A DNA stretch of 49,577 nucleotides from Colwellia sp. (GTDB taxonomy: Bacteria; Pseudomonadota; Gammaproteobacteria; Enterobacterales; Alteromonadaceae). This document shows, piece after piece, positions 35,280-43,822 of this stretch; the first letter of the stretch is position 1, and every line of letters starts with the position of its first letter. The notes beneath the pieces were generated by a model. That model ran no database searches, was not told the origin of the DNA, and saw only the letters and a list, made by a program, of their open reading frames with translations. The position numbers were made by a program, and so were the translations under genes. The stretch covers positions 13,787 to 63,363 of the forward strand of contig JALJPB010000019.1 of the NCBI GenBank assembly GCA_022969175.1, in the 5' to 3' direction.

Positions 35280-35397
35280 TCTGCAAATAATATTGTGATG
35301 GTGAAGAGTTATTTTAAGGTGTTTTAAAATAAGCCTTTGCACCTTAACCAAGAGTAGCTAAGATGAATCTCGTTTAAAATGATAAGAATGTTTTTTG

Positions 35398-36015
35398 ATG
35401 GACATCACTCTCCTCGCAATTTTTATTCCAACCTTTTTTTTGGTCAGCATCACGCCTGGCATGTGCATGACACTAGCAATGACTTTAGGCATGTCTATTG
35501 GTGTGCGTAATACCTTTTGGATGATGTGGGGAGAATTACTAGGTGTTGCTATTGTCGCAATTTTAGCCGTTATTGGTGTATCGTCGATAATGTTACAATT
35601 TCCGAGTATCTTTAGTATTTTAAAACTGATTGGCGCGGCTTACCTGTTTTATATCGGTATTAATATGTGGCGTTCAAAAGGGAAACTTGCTGTCAGCAAT
35701 ACCGTAAAAAACATTGAAATCAATAAAAAACAGCTATTTAATCAAGGCTTAGTTACTGCGATAGCCAACCCTAAAGGCTGGGCATTTATGGTTTCCTTAT
35801 TGCCGCCTTTTATCAATCCTGACCTTCCTTTAACGGCGCAACTGTCGGTATTAGTGGCGGTAATTTTACTTTCTGAATTTACCTGCATGTTACTTTATGC
35901 CACGGGTGGAAAAACCTTGGGTAGATTATTAGCCCAAGGTGAGAACGTTAAAAGACTCAATCAAATATCAGGTACCTTAATGATATTAGTAGCGCTCTGG
36001 TTAGCGAGTAGCTAG
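35398..36015 (+). CDS. LysE/RhtB-family amino-acid exporter
   Basis: This 205-residue inner-membrane protein has about six membrane helices. It carries the family N-terminus FFLVSITPGMCMTLAMTLGMSIGVRN and the central IKLIGAAYL-type stretch (ILKLIGAAYLFYIGINMWRS). The motif TAIANPKGWAFMVSLLPPFI is also diagnostic. It is expected to export amino acids or derivatives; the substrate is unknown. The ATG at 35398 is preferred to the TTG one codon upstream. The stop codon lies in a heptanucleotide tandem repeat shared with the convergent gene. Confidence 0.92.
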   Translation: MDITLLAIFIPTFFLVSITPGMCMTLAMTLGMSIGVRNTFWMMWGELLGVAIVAILAVIGVSSIMLQFPSIFSILKLIGAAYLFYIGINMWRSKGKLAVSNTVKNIEINKKQLFNQGLVTAIANPKGWAFMVSLLPPFINPDLPLTAQLSVLVAVILLSEFTCMLLYATGGKTLGRLLAQGENVKRLNQISGTLMILVALWLASS

Positions 36016-36050
36016 TAGCTAGTAGCTAGTAGATAACTCGCTACATTTTT
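36002..36050. terminator. Stem-loop with AGTAGCT heptamer repeats in its loop, between convergent genes
   Basis: TAGCGAGT (36002-36009) pairs with ACTCGCTA (36036-36043), followed by CATTTTTT. The heptamer AGTAGCT occurs three times plus a partial copy at 36007-36032, filling the loop and supplying the stop codons of both the LysE gene and the minus-strand gene. It is a plausible terminator for the plus strand. Confidence 0.6.
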
Positions 36051-36900
36051 TAAGGCGAAGACGTAAACCTAAAACCATCAATACTAAAAATAAGAAAAGT
36101 GCAGACATACTGCCTGCATAGTCATCGTAGACCTCAACAATATACTCAATATCAATCTCAGAACTCTCAAGTGGCAGAGCGTACAATGCATTGTTATCAT
36201 CTGAACTATAGCTCGCTACTAACTGTTCAAAGCCCACTTCATACAAGTCAATTAATACATCATAAGTATCACTGGCATAACCTTGATGCAAAGTGGTGAT
36301 GACTTCATATTCATCTAGATCGCTATCACCCTCGATAATAAAACTGTCGGTGGTGTAATAATAAATCCATGGGCCACCGTTTTTACTTAGATACATATCA
36401 GCATAAACTTCTGCAATATCGTCAGCATAAGCACTATGTAAGTCAGCATCAAATACCACACTAAAGGTTTGGTAATAACCGTCACCGTCATAATCATCTA
36501 ATAAGTAACTCTCAGCATTATAAATACTAAAACTATGGTGAAAGTTACTTGTTTTTAAAAGCGATTTAGCTTTATATTTAATGGCTGTGTTTTGAGCCGC
36601 CTTCTTTTTAGACTCTCGGGTAACCACTTTAGAACTTACCGAAGCGATGGATTTGTTTTTTGTTAATAAAATATTTTGTTGCCGATAATTTGTTGTCGCT
36701 TGCGAAGCGGATAACTCTTTCTTCATCCCAACGGAAACGGTTACTAAACTTTCACTGCCATTATCATTATCTTTATCATTGTTATTTAACTCAGCACTTA
36801 CCGCGCTTATTGCAAATAAAGGCAGTAACAAACTTATCCCGATAACTGAATAAGAGAAAGAGTGCTTGATAAATCTTACAGTTTGATTGGTTATTGACAT
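36019..36900 (-). CDS. Choice-of-anchor H family exported protein with GlyGly-CTERM-like tail
   Basis: This 293-residue protein has a signal peptide (YSVIGISLLLPLFAISAVSA). A low-complexity region follows, then the conserved domain (DDYDGDGYYQTFSVVFDAD, YADMYLSKNGGPWIYYYTTD, DVLIDLYEVGF). The C-terminal anchor is AGSMSALFLFLVLMVLGLRLRLKK, a small-residue turn, a hydrophobic helix and a basic end, like rhombosortase-processed GlyGly-CTERM tails. It is likely an envelope or surface protein. Its promoter has a (GTTCAG)2 module oriented toward it, shared with the PhoPQ-like operon. Confidence 0.82.
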   Translation of the reverse strand: MSITNQTVRFIKHSFSYSVIGISLLLPLFAISAVSAELNNNDKDNDNGSESLVTVSVGMKKELSASQATTNYRQQNILLTKNKSIASVSSKVVTRESKKKAAQNTAIKYKAKSLLKTSNFHHSFSIYNAESYLLDDYDGDGYYQTFSVVFDADLHSAYADDIAEVYADMYLSKNGGPWIYYYTTDSFIIEGDSDLDEYEVITTLHQGYASDTYDVLIDLYEVGFEQLVASYSSDDNNALYALPLESSEIDIEYIVEVYDDYAGSMSALFLFLVLMVLGLRLRLKKCSELSTSY

Positions 36901-36935
36901 AAATTGCCCCTAATTAATTTCTATATGTTATCGCT

Positions 36936-36969
36936 ATTAAAACCTAATGAAACTGAACAACGCCTGAAC
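36936..36969 (-). promoter_or_regulatory. PhoP-like box and -10 of the choice-of-anchor H gene
   Basis: On the minus strand GTTCAG (36964-36969), five bases, GTTCAG (36953-36958), eleven bases, then TTTAAT (36936-36941). The same geometry occurs at 37012 and 39575. The direct repeat takes the place of a -35 box, as in PhoP-activated promoters. Confidence 0.65.
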
Positions 36970-37011
36970 ATCAATTAAGTCAGTCAACCAATGTTCTAGC
37001 TCAGATAACAA

Positions 37012-37045
37012 GTTCAGCTAATGTTCAGTTTTGTTGATGTAGACT
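37012..37045 (+). promoter_or_regulatory. PhoP-like box and -10 of the PepSY/two-component operon
   Basis: GTTCAG (37012-37017), five bases, GTTCAG (37023-37028), eleven bases, then TAGACT (37040-37045). It implies positive autoregulation of the PepSY-regulator-kinase operon. The transcript would have a leader of roughly 135 bases. Confidence 0.6.
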
Positions 37046-37187
37046 TTTAATGAAGTAATTACTAAAAAGCTAAGGTATTACTATTTATTTAACGCTGGCT
37101 TGGGTTTACACTGGTACCAATTAAAATAATAAGTTAATCATTTCAACTGGTTTAAATTTATTTGTTCCTTATTACAGGTATACATAA

Positions 37188-37481
37188 GTGAAAATTTTTT
37201 CATGCATTTTTATTGGCTTAACATTAACATTTGCAGCTACCACTATTGCCAATGCACAAGGTTTTGTTCGCTCACCAGCCAACCAAACCGTTAAGTTGAA
37301 GGTACATAGCTCACAACATGCTGCCCAACTAGTGAAAAACCGTTTTGGCGGCAAAGTATTAAAAGTAAGCAAACAAAAAGTAAATGGTCATAACGGCTAT
37401 AAAGTAAAACTCCTTAAAAAAAGTGGTCATGTGGTTTCTGTCCTTGTTGATGCCCAAAGCGGCCGAATTATAGGAGGGTAA
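37188..37481 (+). CDS. Small periplasmic PepSY-domain protein
   Basis: This 97-residue protein has a signal peptide (CIFIGLTLTFAATTIANA) and one PepSY domain: SSQHAAQLVKNRFGGKVLKVSK, then YKVKLLKKSGHVVSVLVDAQSGRIIG. PepSY proteins often inhibit proteases or tune the neighbouring two-component sensor. The GTG start at 37188 has AGGT about nine bases upstream. Its last codons (GGA GGG TAA) form the ribosome site of the following response regulator, so the two genes are coupled. Confidence 0.88.
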   Translation: MKIFSCIFIGLTLTFAATTIANAQGFVRSPANQTVKLKVHSSQHAAQLVKNRFGGKVLKVSKQKVNGHNGYKVKLLKKSGHVVSVLVDAQSGRIIGG

Positions 37482-37484
37482 TTG

Positions 37485-38168
37485 ATGCGATTATTGCTTG
37501 TTGAAGATGATTTATCCCTACAAAACAATCTCAAAAAAAGTTTAGTTAAAGCTAACTATAGTGTCGATGTTGCCAGTGATGGCCAAGATGGTCTTTATCA
37601 AGGTGAAGAATACAATTATGACGCCGCTATTATTGATGTTGGCCTGCCTATTATTGATGGCATTAGCTTGATAAAATCACTTCGCGGACAAAATATCGAC
37701 TACCCCATATTAGTACTTACCGCTAGAGATAGCTGGCAAGACAAAGTCGCTGGCCTTGATGCAGGTGCAGATGACTACCTAACCAAACCTTTTCAAACTG
37801 AAGAGCTACTTGCGCGGTTAAACGCCCTAATTAGACGTTCAGTTGGACAAGCAAACCCTGTGTTAACTAATGGGCCGCTGTCTATTGATACTACAAGCTA
37901 TCAAGTATCAGTTAATGAAATCATTATCAAGCTGAGCAGTTCAGAATATAAATTACTTGCCTATTTAATGCTTCACAAAGGAGAGGTCAAATCTAAAGCA
38001 GTTCTTACTGAACATATTTACGATCAAGATTTCGATTTAGACTCAAATGTTATTGAGGTATTCATAAGACGTTTGCGAAAAAAATTAGACCCTAACAATC
38101 AATACGATTTTATTGTTACTCATCGTGGTTTAGGTTATCAACTCAAGATCTTTGCAACAAAGACCTAA
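37485..38168 (+). CDS. OmpR/PhoP-family response regulator
   Basis: This 227-residue regulator has a receiver domain with phospho-Asp51 in AAIIDVGLPIIDG and Lys in YLTKPFQ. The C-terminal winged helix has SSSEYKLLAYLMLHKGEV, DSNVIEVFIRRLRKKLD and THRGLGYQL. The closest group by pattern is PhoP/QseB. GGAGGG lies six bases before the ATG at 37485; a TTG one codon upstream is disfavoured. It likely recognises the GTTCAG-N5-GTTCAG boxes at 36953, 37012 and 39575. Confidence 0.92.
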   Translation: MRLLLVEDDLSLQNNLKKSLVKANYSVDVASDGQDGLYQGEEYNYDAAIIDVGLPIIDGISLIKSLRGQNIDYPILVLTARDSWQDKVAGLDAGADDYLTKPFQTEELLARLNALIRRSVGQANPVLTNGPLSIDTTSYQVSVNEIIIKLSSSEYKLLAYLMLHKGEVKSKAVLTEHIYDQDFDLDSNVIEVFIRRLRKKLDPNNQYDFIVTHRGLGYQLKIFATKT

Positions 38169-39532
38169 TGATAAAAGATAAATTTCATTCTTTACTTAAG
38201 CTACCACAGATCAATTCGCTTAAATTTAGACTAGTTGTTAGTGCCATGGCGATGACCTTTATTATTCTTCCCATTATAGGGCTGACGTTAAGTAACGCTT
38301 TTGAAAAACAAATCATCAATTCTATAAAAAAAGAGCTTACTGCCTACAGCTATTCATTATTAGCGGTAGCCGAAATTGATCAACAAACCTTGTTCATGCC
38401 AGAACAGCTATTAGAAAATCAATTTAATGTTATTCAATCCGGTTTATACGGCGTTATTACCAAAATTAACGATAGCAGTAACAATACAATTCTTTGGCAT
38501 TCAAATTCATTACTCAGTGTTAATACACCACTCATTCCTTCTTCACCGAAAGTCGGACAAAACAGCTTTTCAACATTCAATTTCGAGCAACAGAAACACT
38601 TTATTTTCAGTTTGTCTGTAAGCTTTACCAGCAATAAGGGTGACTTTGAATTAACGGTACATGTTATTAAAAATACCGATGATTTTGAGACACTTGTTTT
38701 AGAGTTTCAAAAGCAGTTATCGACATGGCTATTAATATTAATGGTACTGCTATTTTTAGTACAAGGCCTATGGTTAATTTGGACATTACGGCCACTTACC
38801 AAGTTAAGCGCTGAGATGATACAAATTGAGCAAGGGCAGCTTGATGAACTAAAACAAAGTTATCCATTAGAGTTAACTCAAGTCACCCAACAACTTAACA
38901 TGTTATTACGTACTGAAAGACAACAAAGAAAACGTTACCGGAATGCGTTGTCTGATCTTGCTCATAGCTTAAAAACTCCACTTGCGGTGATACAAAGTCA
39001 AGATGAGTTAACCCAAGATTCAAATGAACAATTAGCAATAATTAATCAAATTATAGAACATCAATTAAAACGAGCACAAAGTGCCGGTGAGTCTTCTTGG
39101 CATATCGGTGTGAATGTCAAAGAAACCCTTGATAAGCTTATTAATACCATGAAAAAAATTCACCACCAGAAAAACCTTATTTTTAACTGTGCGGTAAATA
39201 AAAATCTTACTTTTAAAGGTGATGAAGCAGATTTATTAGAAATACTCGGCAACTTAGTCGACAACGCCAGTAAAGCGGCAAAACAACAAATAAACATTAG
39301 TGTCAGTCAATCAAAACAAAAACTCACCTTGGTTATTGCTGATGATGGTATTGGCATCGATAAGGCTTTACAAAAGAGTATATTAAAACGTGGTACTCGA
39401 ATTGATACCTACCAGCAAGGGCATGGTATTGGCTTAGCGATTGTTAGGGATTTAGTTGAAAGTTATCAAGGACAGTTAAATATTAGTAATTCGACTGAGT
39501 TAGGCGGTGCCGAATTTACCGTGACTATTTGA
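38168..39532 (+). CDS. PhoQ-like sensor histidine kinase
   Basis: This 454-residue kinase has two membrane helices (LVVSAMAMTFIILPIIGLTL and WLLILMVLLFLVQGLWLIW) flanking a periplasmic sensor domain of about 150 residues. A HAMP linker follows (LRPLTKLSAEMIQIEQGQL). The phospho-acceptor motif SDLAHSLKTPLAVIQSQ carries His266 and matches PhoQ's HSLKTPLAV. The ATPase has EILGNLVDNASKAAK, DDGIGI and GHGIGLAIVRDLV. The ATG overlaps the regulator's stop (TAATG). The acidic patch typical of enteric PhoQ is not obvious, so the signal may differ. Confidence 0.9.
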   Translation: MIKDKFHSLLKLPQINSLKFRLVVSAMAMTFIILPIIGLTLSNAFEKQIINSIKKELTAYSYSLLAVAEIDQQTLFMPEQLLENQFNVIQSGLYGVITKINDSSNNTILWHSNSLLSVNTPLIPSSPKVGQNSFSTFNFEQQKHFIFSLSVSFTSNKGDFELTVHVIKNTDDFETLVLEFQKQLSTWLLILMVLLFLVQGLWLIWTLRPLTKLSAEMIQIEQGQLDELKQSYPLELTQVTQQLNMLLRTERQQRKRYRNALSDLAHSLKTPLAVIQSQDELTQDSNEQLAIINQIIEHQLKRAQSAGESSWHIGVNVKETLDKLINTMKKIHHQKNLIFNCAVNKNLTFKGDEADLLEILGNLVDNASKAAKQQINISVSQSKQKLTLVIADDGIGIDKALQKSILKRGTRIDTYQQGHGIGLAIVRDLVESYQGQLNISNSTELGGAEFTVTI

Positions 39533-39574
39533 TATAGACTCTACACTGCTAAAGGTTAATTAACCCTTAGTGCT

Positions 39575-39608
39575 ATTCAGCTGATGTTCAGTTAGCTAAG
39601 CTTATAAT
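39575..39608 (+). promoter_or_regulatory. PhoP-like box and -10 of the DUF3300 gene
   Basis: ATTCAG (39575-39580), five bases, GTTCAG (39586-39591), eleven bases, then a perfect TATAAT (39603-39608). The first 17 bases nearly repeat those at 37012-37028 (CTGAT versus CTAAT between the half sites). Confidence 0.65.
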
Positions 39609-39651
39609 GATTTCATCCTGTAACTATTCACTTTTAGTGTTTGGAAAAACG

Positions 39652-40989
39652 ATGAAAAATATATTCTTTATTGTCATTTTCACTTTATCAATTTCATTAT
39701 CCCCACCAGTTCATGCAACTGACAGCACTACCGTGCAAATTAGTGATGGCGAATTAGCACAGCTGTTAGCGCCTATTGCCTTATATCCTGATACGTTACT
39801 GACCCATATTTTGATTGCCTCAACTTATCCTATTGAAGTTATTGAGGCTTACCGCTGGGTGAGCAGTAATGAGCAATTATCAACTGAACAGATGCTCAAT
39901 CGCTCTTCAAACAAAGATTGGGATCCCAGTGTTAAAGCGCTAATGCCCTTCCCTACTATTTTAAAACGCTTACATGATGACTTAACTTGGACCAACCAAA
40001 TTGGTGACGCTTTTTTAGCGAACGAAGCTCAAGTACTGTCAAGTATTCAGCTGCTGAGACAGCAGGCGGACAACGCAGGTAATTTAACAAAAATGGATAA
40101 TATGGAGGTTAACTACGATAACGGCAATATAGTTATTCAGCCATTGCAGCGTGAAATTGTCTATGTGCCTTATTACGACAGTCGAACAATATATGGTAAT
40201 TGGTATTGGAACATCTACCCGCCGGTATATTGGGCACACCCCCGACATTACATCAGTCATAGACCTTATTACTGGCACACAGGTGTGCACATTTCATTCA
40301 ACTACTTTTTCAGTGCTTTTCACTGGCATAGCAGACACCTAGTCGTGGTTAATCACCATAACTCACGCCATTATGTAAAAAGACATCGCATTGTTAGTAG
40401 TCATGGCGCTAAGCGTTGGAATCACCAACCTCATCATCGCAAAGGGGTAGCTTACAGTAATAACCAAGTCAAAAAACGTTTTCACAGTAACCGTGTGAGC
40501 ACCGCGCAAAGTAAAAAGTACCGTAGTTCTCACCAACAACTGAGCGCTCAAAGCTCAAACAAAAAAAGGTATTTAACTAATAAAAACAGACAAAATTCTA
40601 AACACCAAAGAACAACTAAACATTTGGCTCAATTAAAACATGATAAATATAATAAAAAGTTTACTGCAGCGCATTCTAGCAACAAAGTGAAAGGCACGAC
40701 TTCGAATAAATACTCAAATAAAAAGCAATATGCCAATAACAGTAAACAGAAAAGTAAATATAAAAATTCAGCTCAGCACTCAGCTAACGATAAAAAGCGG
40801 CATTATGCTGATAAACAAAGTTATAAAAAGCAGCCCAGCACAAAAGTAAAAACAAGAACAAAAGCACAAACAAAATCGAATAAACAATACGTTTCAAATC
40901 ATAAATCGACAAAGAGCCACCAACAAAAAGAAAGGAAGAGTCACAATAAACCATCACACAGCAAACATTCAAAAAGAGAAAAGCATTAG
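39652..40989 (+). CDS. DUF3300 exported protein with a long basic His/Lys/Ser-rich tail
   Basis: This 445-residue protein has a signal peptide (IFFIVIFTLSISLSPPVHA) and a DUF3300 domain (about 25-190): QLLAPIALYPDTLLTHILIASTYP, WDPSVKALMPFPTIL and VIQPLQREIVYVPYYD. An aromatic segment follows (NWYWNIYPPVYWAHP). The last 200 residues are almost only Lys, His, Ser, Gln, Asn and Arg. The ATG at 39652 has GGA upstream and starts the signal peptide. The ATG at 39607 lies in the -10 box and is unlikely. Function is unknown; the tail may bind polyanions or metals at the surface. Confidence 0.85.
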   Translation: MKNIFFIVIFTLSISLSPPVHATDSTTVQISDGELAQLLAPIALYPDTLLTHILIASTYPIEVIEAYRWVSSNEQLSTEQMLNRSSNKDWDPSVKALMPFPTILKRLHDDLTWTNQIGDAFLANEAQVLSSIQLLRQQADNAGNLTKMDNMEVNYDNGNIVIQPLQREIVYVPYYDSRTIYGNWYWNIYPPVYWAHPRHYISHRPYYWHTGVHISFNYFFSAFHWHSRHLVVVNHHNSRHYVKRHRIVSSHGAKRWNHQPHHRKGVAYSNNQVKKRFHSNRVSTAQSKKYRSSHQQLSAQSSNKKRYLTNKNRQNSKHQRTTKHLAQLKHDKYNKKFTAAHSSNKVKGTTSNKYSNKKQYANNSKQKSKYKNSAQHSANDKKRHYADKQSYKKQPSTKVKTRTKAQTKSNKQYVSNHKSTKSHQQKERKSHNKPSHSKHSKREKH

Positions 40990-41031
40990 TTGTGATAACT
41001 GAAATTCACCCTAATACATGTGATATTAACT

Positions 41032-41061
41032 TTGACCTAATCGTATATTTGATTAGGTCAA
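41032..41061. terminator. Perfect 11-bp stem-loop after the DUF3300 gene
   Basis: TTGACCTAATC (41032-41042) pairs with GATTAGGTCAA (41051-41061) with an eight-base loop. There is no U-run after it on either strand. It lies 43 bases after the stop and may mark a transcript end. Confidence 0.45.
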
Positions 41062-41258
41062 GAATTACCAAATGAACATATAAGTTGCTAATTTTATCTC
41101 CGGTATTATCACTGAAAAGCCGTATTTCAATAAAAATTATTTGGGTGAAAGAATATTTATAAATAGGTTTTTATTCAGCACTTTAGTGAACTTTAGTGTG
41201 CTTTCTTTTAAACTAAGGCTATTCTAAAAGAACCAGCTTCAAAAATGGCCTAGTTAAC

Positions 41259-41603
41259 ATGGAAAATAGACGTCAATTCACTCGTATATTGCTTTCAACT
41301 CAAGCAACGCTAGAAATTGAGGATCAAACTTATCCAGTTTCTATACAAGATATTTCACTTAACGGTGCACTTATTACTTCAGCAAGTTGTAACAAATCAT
41401 TGAAAGGAAAACTAGGTACCCTAAATTTTTTATTAAACGATGGAAAATCTGAAGTTGCTATGGACATTGCTGTTGTCCATGAAGACCAAGAAGAAGCAGG
41501 CCTGCAATGTAATGCTATCGATATAGATAGTGTGACGCAGTTAAAGCGTATAATAATTAATGAATCCATTAACTTAAATATCGAACAAATAAAGGTCGAA
41601 TAA
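41259..41603 (+). CDS. PilZ-domain protein (probable c-di-GMP receptor)
   Basis: This 114-residue single-domain protein has the PilZ signature: ENRRQFTRILLSTQATLE (RxxxR) followed by VSIQDISLNGALI (D/NxSxxG). Both are needed for c-di-GMP binding in the family. The remainder (GTLNFLLNDGKSEVAMDIAVVHED, GLQCNAIDIDSVTQLKRII) completes the barrel and C-terminal helix. It is monocistronic, with no diguanylate cyclase nearby. Confidence 0.92.
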   Translation: MENRRQFTRILLSTQATLEIEDQTYPVSIQDISLNGALITSASCNKSLKGKLGTLNFLLNDGKSEVAMDIAVVHEDQEEAGLQCNAIDIDSVTQLKRIIINESINLNIEQIKVE

Positions 41604-41754
41604 ATATAAGTTCACCGCTTTACCCATTCATTAACAAAAATATATTCACAGCTGGTTTACAACATGGTTAGACTTATTTAACTACCTGATATTTTTAAAA
41701 TAATAAAAGTGCTAATAACTCATTAACACTTTTGTTGGTAAGTTAAATCGATAC

Positions 41755-42732
41755 TTAAACTGTCAGGGTTATTTTACCAACAGATTTTCCAGACTCAAGG
41801 TGGTCGTGAGCTTTAGCAACTTGCCAAATTGAGTAGTCACTTTCATCAATGATTGGGCTTATCTTTCCTGCATCAACCAGTTCAGTAATTTCAGTCAAAA
41901 TTCGACCGTGTGATTCATGGTTGATGCCATGACAAAGTGGAATAAGCACCAGTACACTATGGAATGACAGGCTTTTCAAGGCAATTTGTAGTGGATCTTC
42001 AATCGGTAGAATTGTTGATACATGGCCATTAAATTTAGCCGCTTCAAATGACTTTTGAATATTGTCTCCAGAAACAGTATCAAATATTTTGTCAAATCCA
42101 ACACCGTCAGTATATTTAGCCACATAATCGGCTACTTCTTCTGTTGTATAATCAACCAAATTATCCGCACCTACAGTTTTAGCAAGCGCTTCGTTAGCTG
42201 GCGAATAAGTAGAAGTAACATTAGCGCCTAGCACTTTTGCTAATTGAACAGCGATATGGCCAACACCACCAGTAGCACCATGAATAAGAACATTATCACC
42301 TGCTTTTACATTCATTTTTTGAACAAGTGCTTCATAAGCAGTAATTGATACTAACGGAAGTGCTGCTGCTTGTTTCATGGTTAGCGTTTTAGGCTTTTTA
42401 GCCATTAGACGCGCATCAACCAACATAAATTCAGCTAAAGCACCATCTACACCGTTAATACCGCCTGCCATACCATAAACTTCGTCACCAATGATAAAAC
42501 CAGTAACACCTTCGCCTACCTCACTCACAATACCCGCTACATCACCGTGTAGTACTTCGGGCAAATTAACTGACCATGGCAATTCAATTGAACGTAGCAT
42601 GGTATCAAGTGGGTTTACACTTGTTGCTTTAACTTCCACTACCATGTGTCCTGTTTTAGCCACGGGTTTTACTTTTTCTACTAGTTGGAAAACTTCAGTA
42701 CTACCGATTTCTTTAATGATCATTGCTTTCAT
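41755..42732 (-). CDS. Zinc-free quinone-oxidoreductase-type medium-chain dehydrogenase
   Basis: This 325-residue NADP-dependent oxidoreductase has the MDR N-terminal domain (VKATSVNPLDTMLRS, EVLHGDVAGIVSEVGEGVTGF). The nucleotide-binding motif is VLIHGATGGVGHIAVQLAKVLGA, followed by VGADNLVDYTTEE and FDTVSGDNIQ. The zinc-ligand cysteines are absent, as in the quinone oxidoreductase subgroup, which reduces quinones or reactive enones. It is divergent from a LysR regulator 151 bases away, its likely controller. Confidence 0.9.
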   Translation of the reverse strand: MKAMIIKEIGSTEVFQLVEKVKPVAKTGHMVVEVKATSVNPLDTMLRSIELPWSVNLPEVLHGDVAGIVSEVGEGVTGFIIGDEVYGMAGGINGVDGALAEFMLVDARLMAKKPKTLTMKQAAALPLVSITAYEALVQKMNVKAGDNVLIHGATGGVGHIAVQLAKVLGANVTSTYSPANEALAKTVGADNLVDYTTEEVADYVAKYTDGVGFDKIFDTVSGDNIQKSFEAAKFNGHVSTILPIEDPLQIALKSLSFHSVLVLIPLCHGINHESHGRILTEITELVDAGKISPIIDESDYSIWQVAKAHDHLESGKSVGKITLTV

Positions 42733-42883
42733 ATTATGTGCTCTTCATTTGTTTGTTCGTTTAAGTGCGGTCATTCTATTCGTTGCTAACAGAGCAAACC
42801 ATTACCTAATTAGCAAATTACCTTTGTCTTTTAAGCAATACGGGATTAAAATAATAAGCAGTTTTATATAGGTAGGAGCAGTC

Positions 42884-43783
42884 ATGAGTTCATTAAATCG
42901 GTTACTGTATTTTAATTGTGTAGTTGAAACAGGCAGTATCTCACAAGCCAGTCGAGTATTTGATGTACAGCCTTCTTCTATTTCAAGGCAATTAGCCGTT
43001 CTTGAACAAGAACTAGGTGTACGTCTATTAAATAAAACCACCAGAAATATTGGTTTAACAGAAGCTGGGCGCAAGTACTATGAGTTTTCTCAGCGCATTG
43101 TATCGGAGTTTGATCAAGCCAAAAGAGCGGTAAATGACTTACAAGAAAAGCCAAAAGGTAAGCTAAAAATAAGTATGACCGTAGGTTTTGGCGAAAGTGT
43201 TGTATTGCCCCTGATCCCAAAGTTTATGTTGTTATATCCAGATATTGATATAAAACTTGAGTTAACAGAGCGAGTGGTCGATCTTGTAGAAGAAAATATC
43301 GATGTTGCCATAAGAAGCGGACGCTTATCTGATTCGACAATGATTGCTAAACGCTTGGCATTCAATAACTTTTTATTATGTGCAAGCCCTCAATATTTAG
43401 CTAACAACGGCACACCTCAAAACCCTAAAGATTTAGCCGAACATCAATGCATTAGGTACAGCTATGCTCGCTGGAAGGATTGGTTTTTAATGGCCGAAAC
43501 AAGAATAAAATTAATCATTAACAATACTATTTCAGTGAATTCAGTCAATGGCCAAAAGCAACTAGTATTGAATAATACAGGACTTACCTTAATGCCTTTA
43601 TGGGCGGTTAAAAATGAGTTAGCTGATGGATCTCTGAGGCAAGTTATGCCGGAGTATACTTTTAGTCCATATGAAGAACTAAGTGCCACTTACGCCATAT
43701 ACCTAAAACGAGAGATGGTGTCACCAAAGACACGAGTTTTCTTAGATTTCTTAGTCGAAAATATCGTGACTCTAGATGTCTAG
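42884..43783 (+). CDS. LysR-family transcriptional regulator, divergent from the oxidoreductase
   Basis: This 299-residue protein has an N-terminal winged HTH (YFNCVVETGSISQASRVFDVQPSSISRQLAVLEQELG, then LLNKTTRNIGLTEAGRKYYE). The effector-binding domain has LKISMTVGFGESVVLPLIPKFM, YPDIDIKLELTERVVDLVEENIDVAIRSG. It belongs to the CrgA/DsdC-like aromatic-responsive branch common beside quinone oxidoreductases. AGGAG lies about six bases before the ATG. The effector is probably an electrophile or quinone, inferred from the neighbour. Confidence 0.92.
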   Translation: MSSLNRLLYFNCVVETGSISQASRVFDVQPSSISRQLAVLEQELGVRLLNKTTRNIGLTEAGRKYYEFSQRIVSEFDQAKRAVNDLQEKPKGKLKISMTVGFGESVVLPLIPKFMLLYPDIDIKLELTERVVDLVEENIDVAIRSGRLSDSTMIAKRLAFNNFLLCASPQYLANNGTPQNPKDLAEHQCIRYSYARWKDWFLMAETRIKLIINNTISVNSVNGQKQLVLNNTGLTLMPLWAVKNELADGSLRQVMPEYTFSPYEELSATYAIYLKREMVSPKTRVFLDFLVENIVTLDV

Positions 43784-43822
43784 TTCTACTTTTATGTGAA
43801 CTGATCATACCCAACATCCTGC

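Noticed and set aside
39607..39651. Earlier ATG for the DUF3300 gene
   Set aside because: It lies within the TATAAT box and in front of the signal peptide; ATG 39652 has a better ribosome site.
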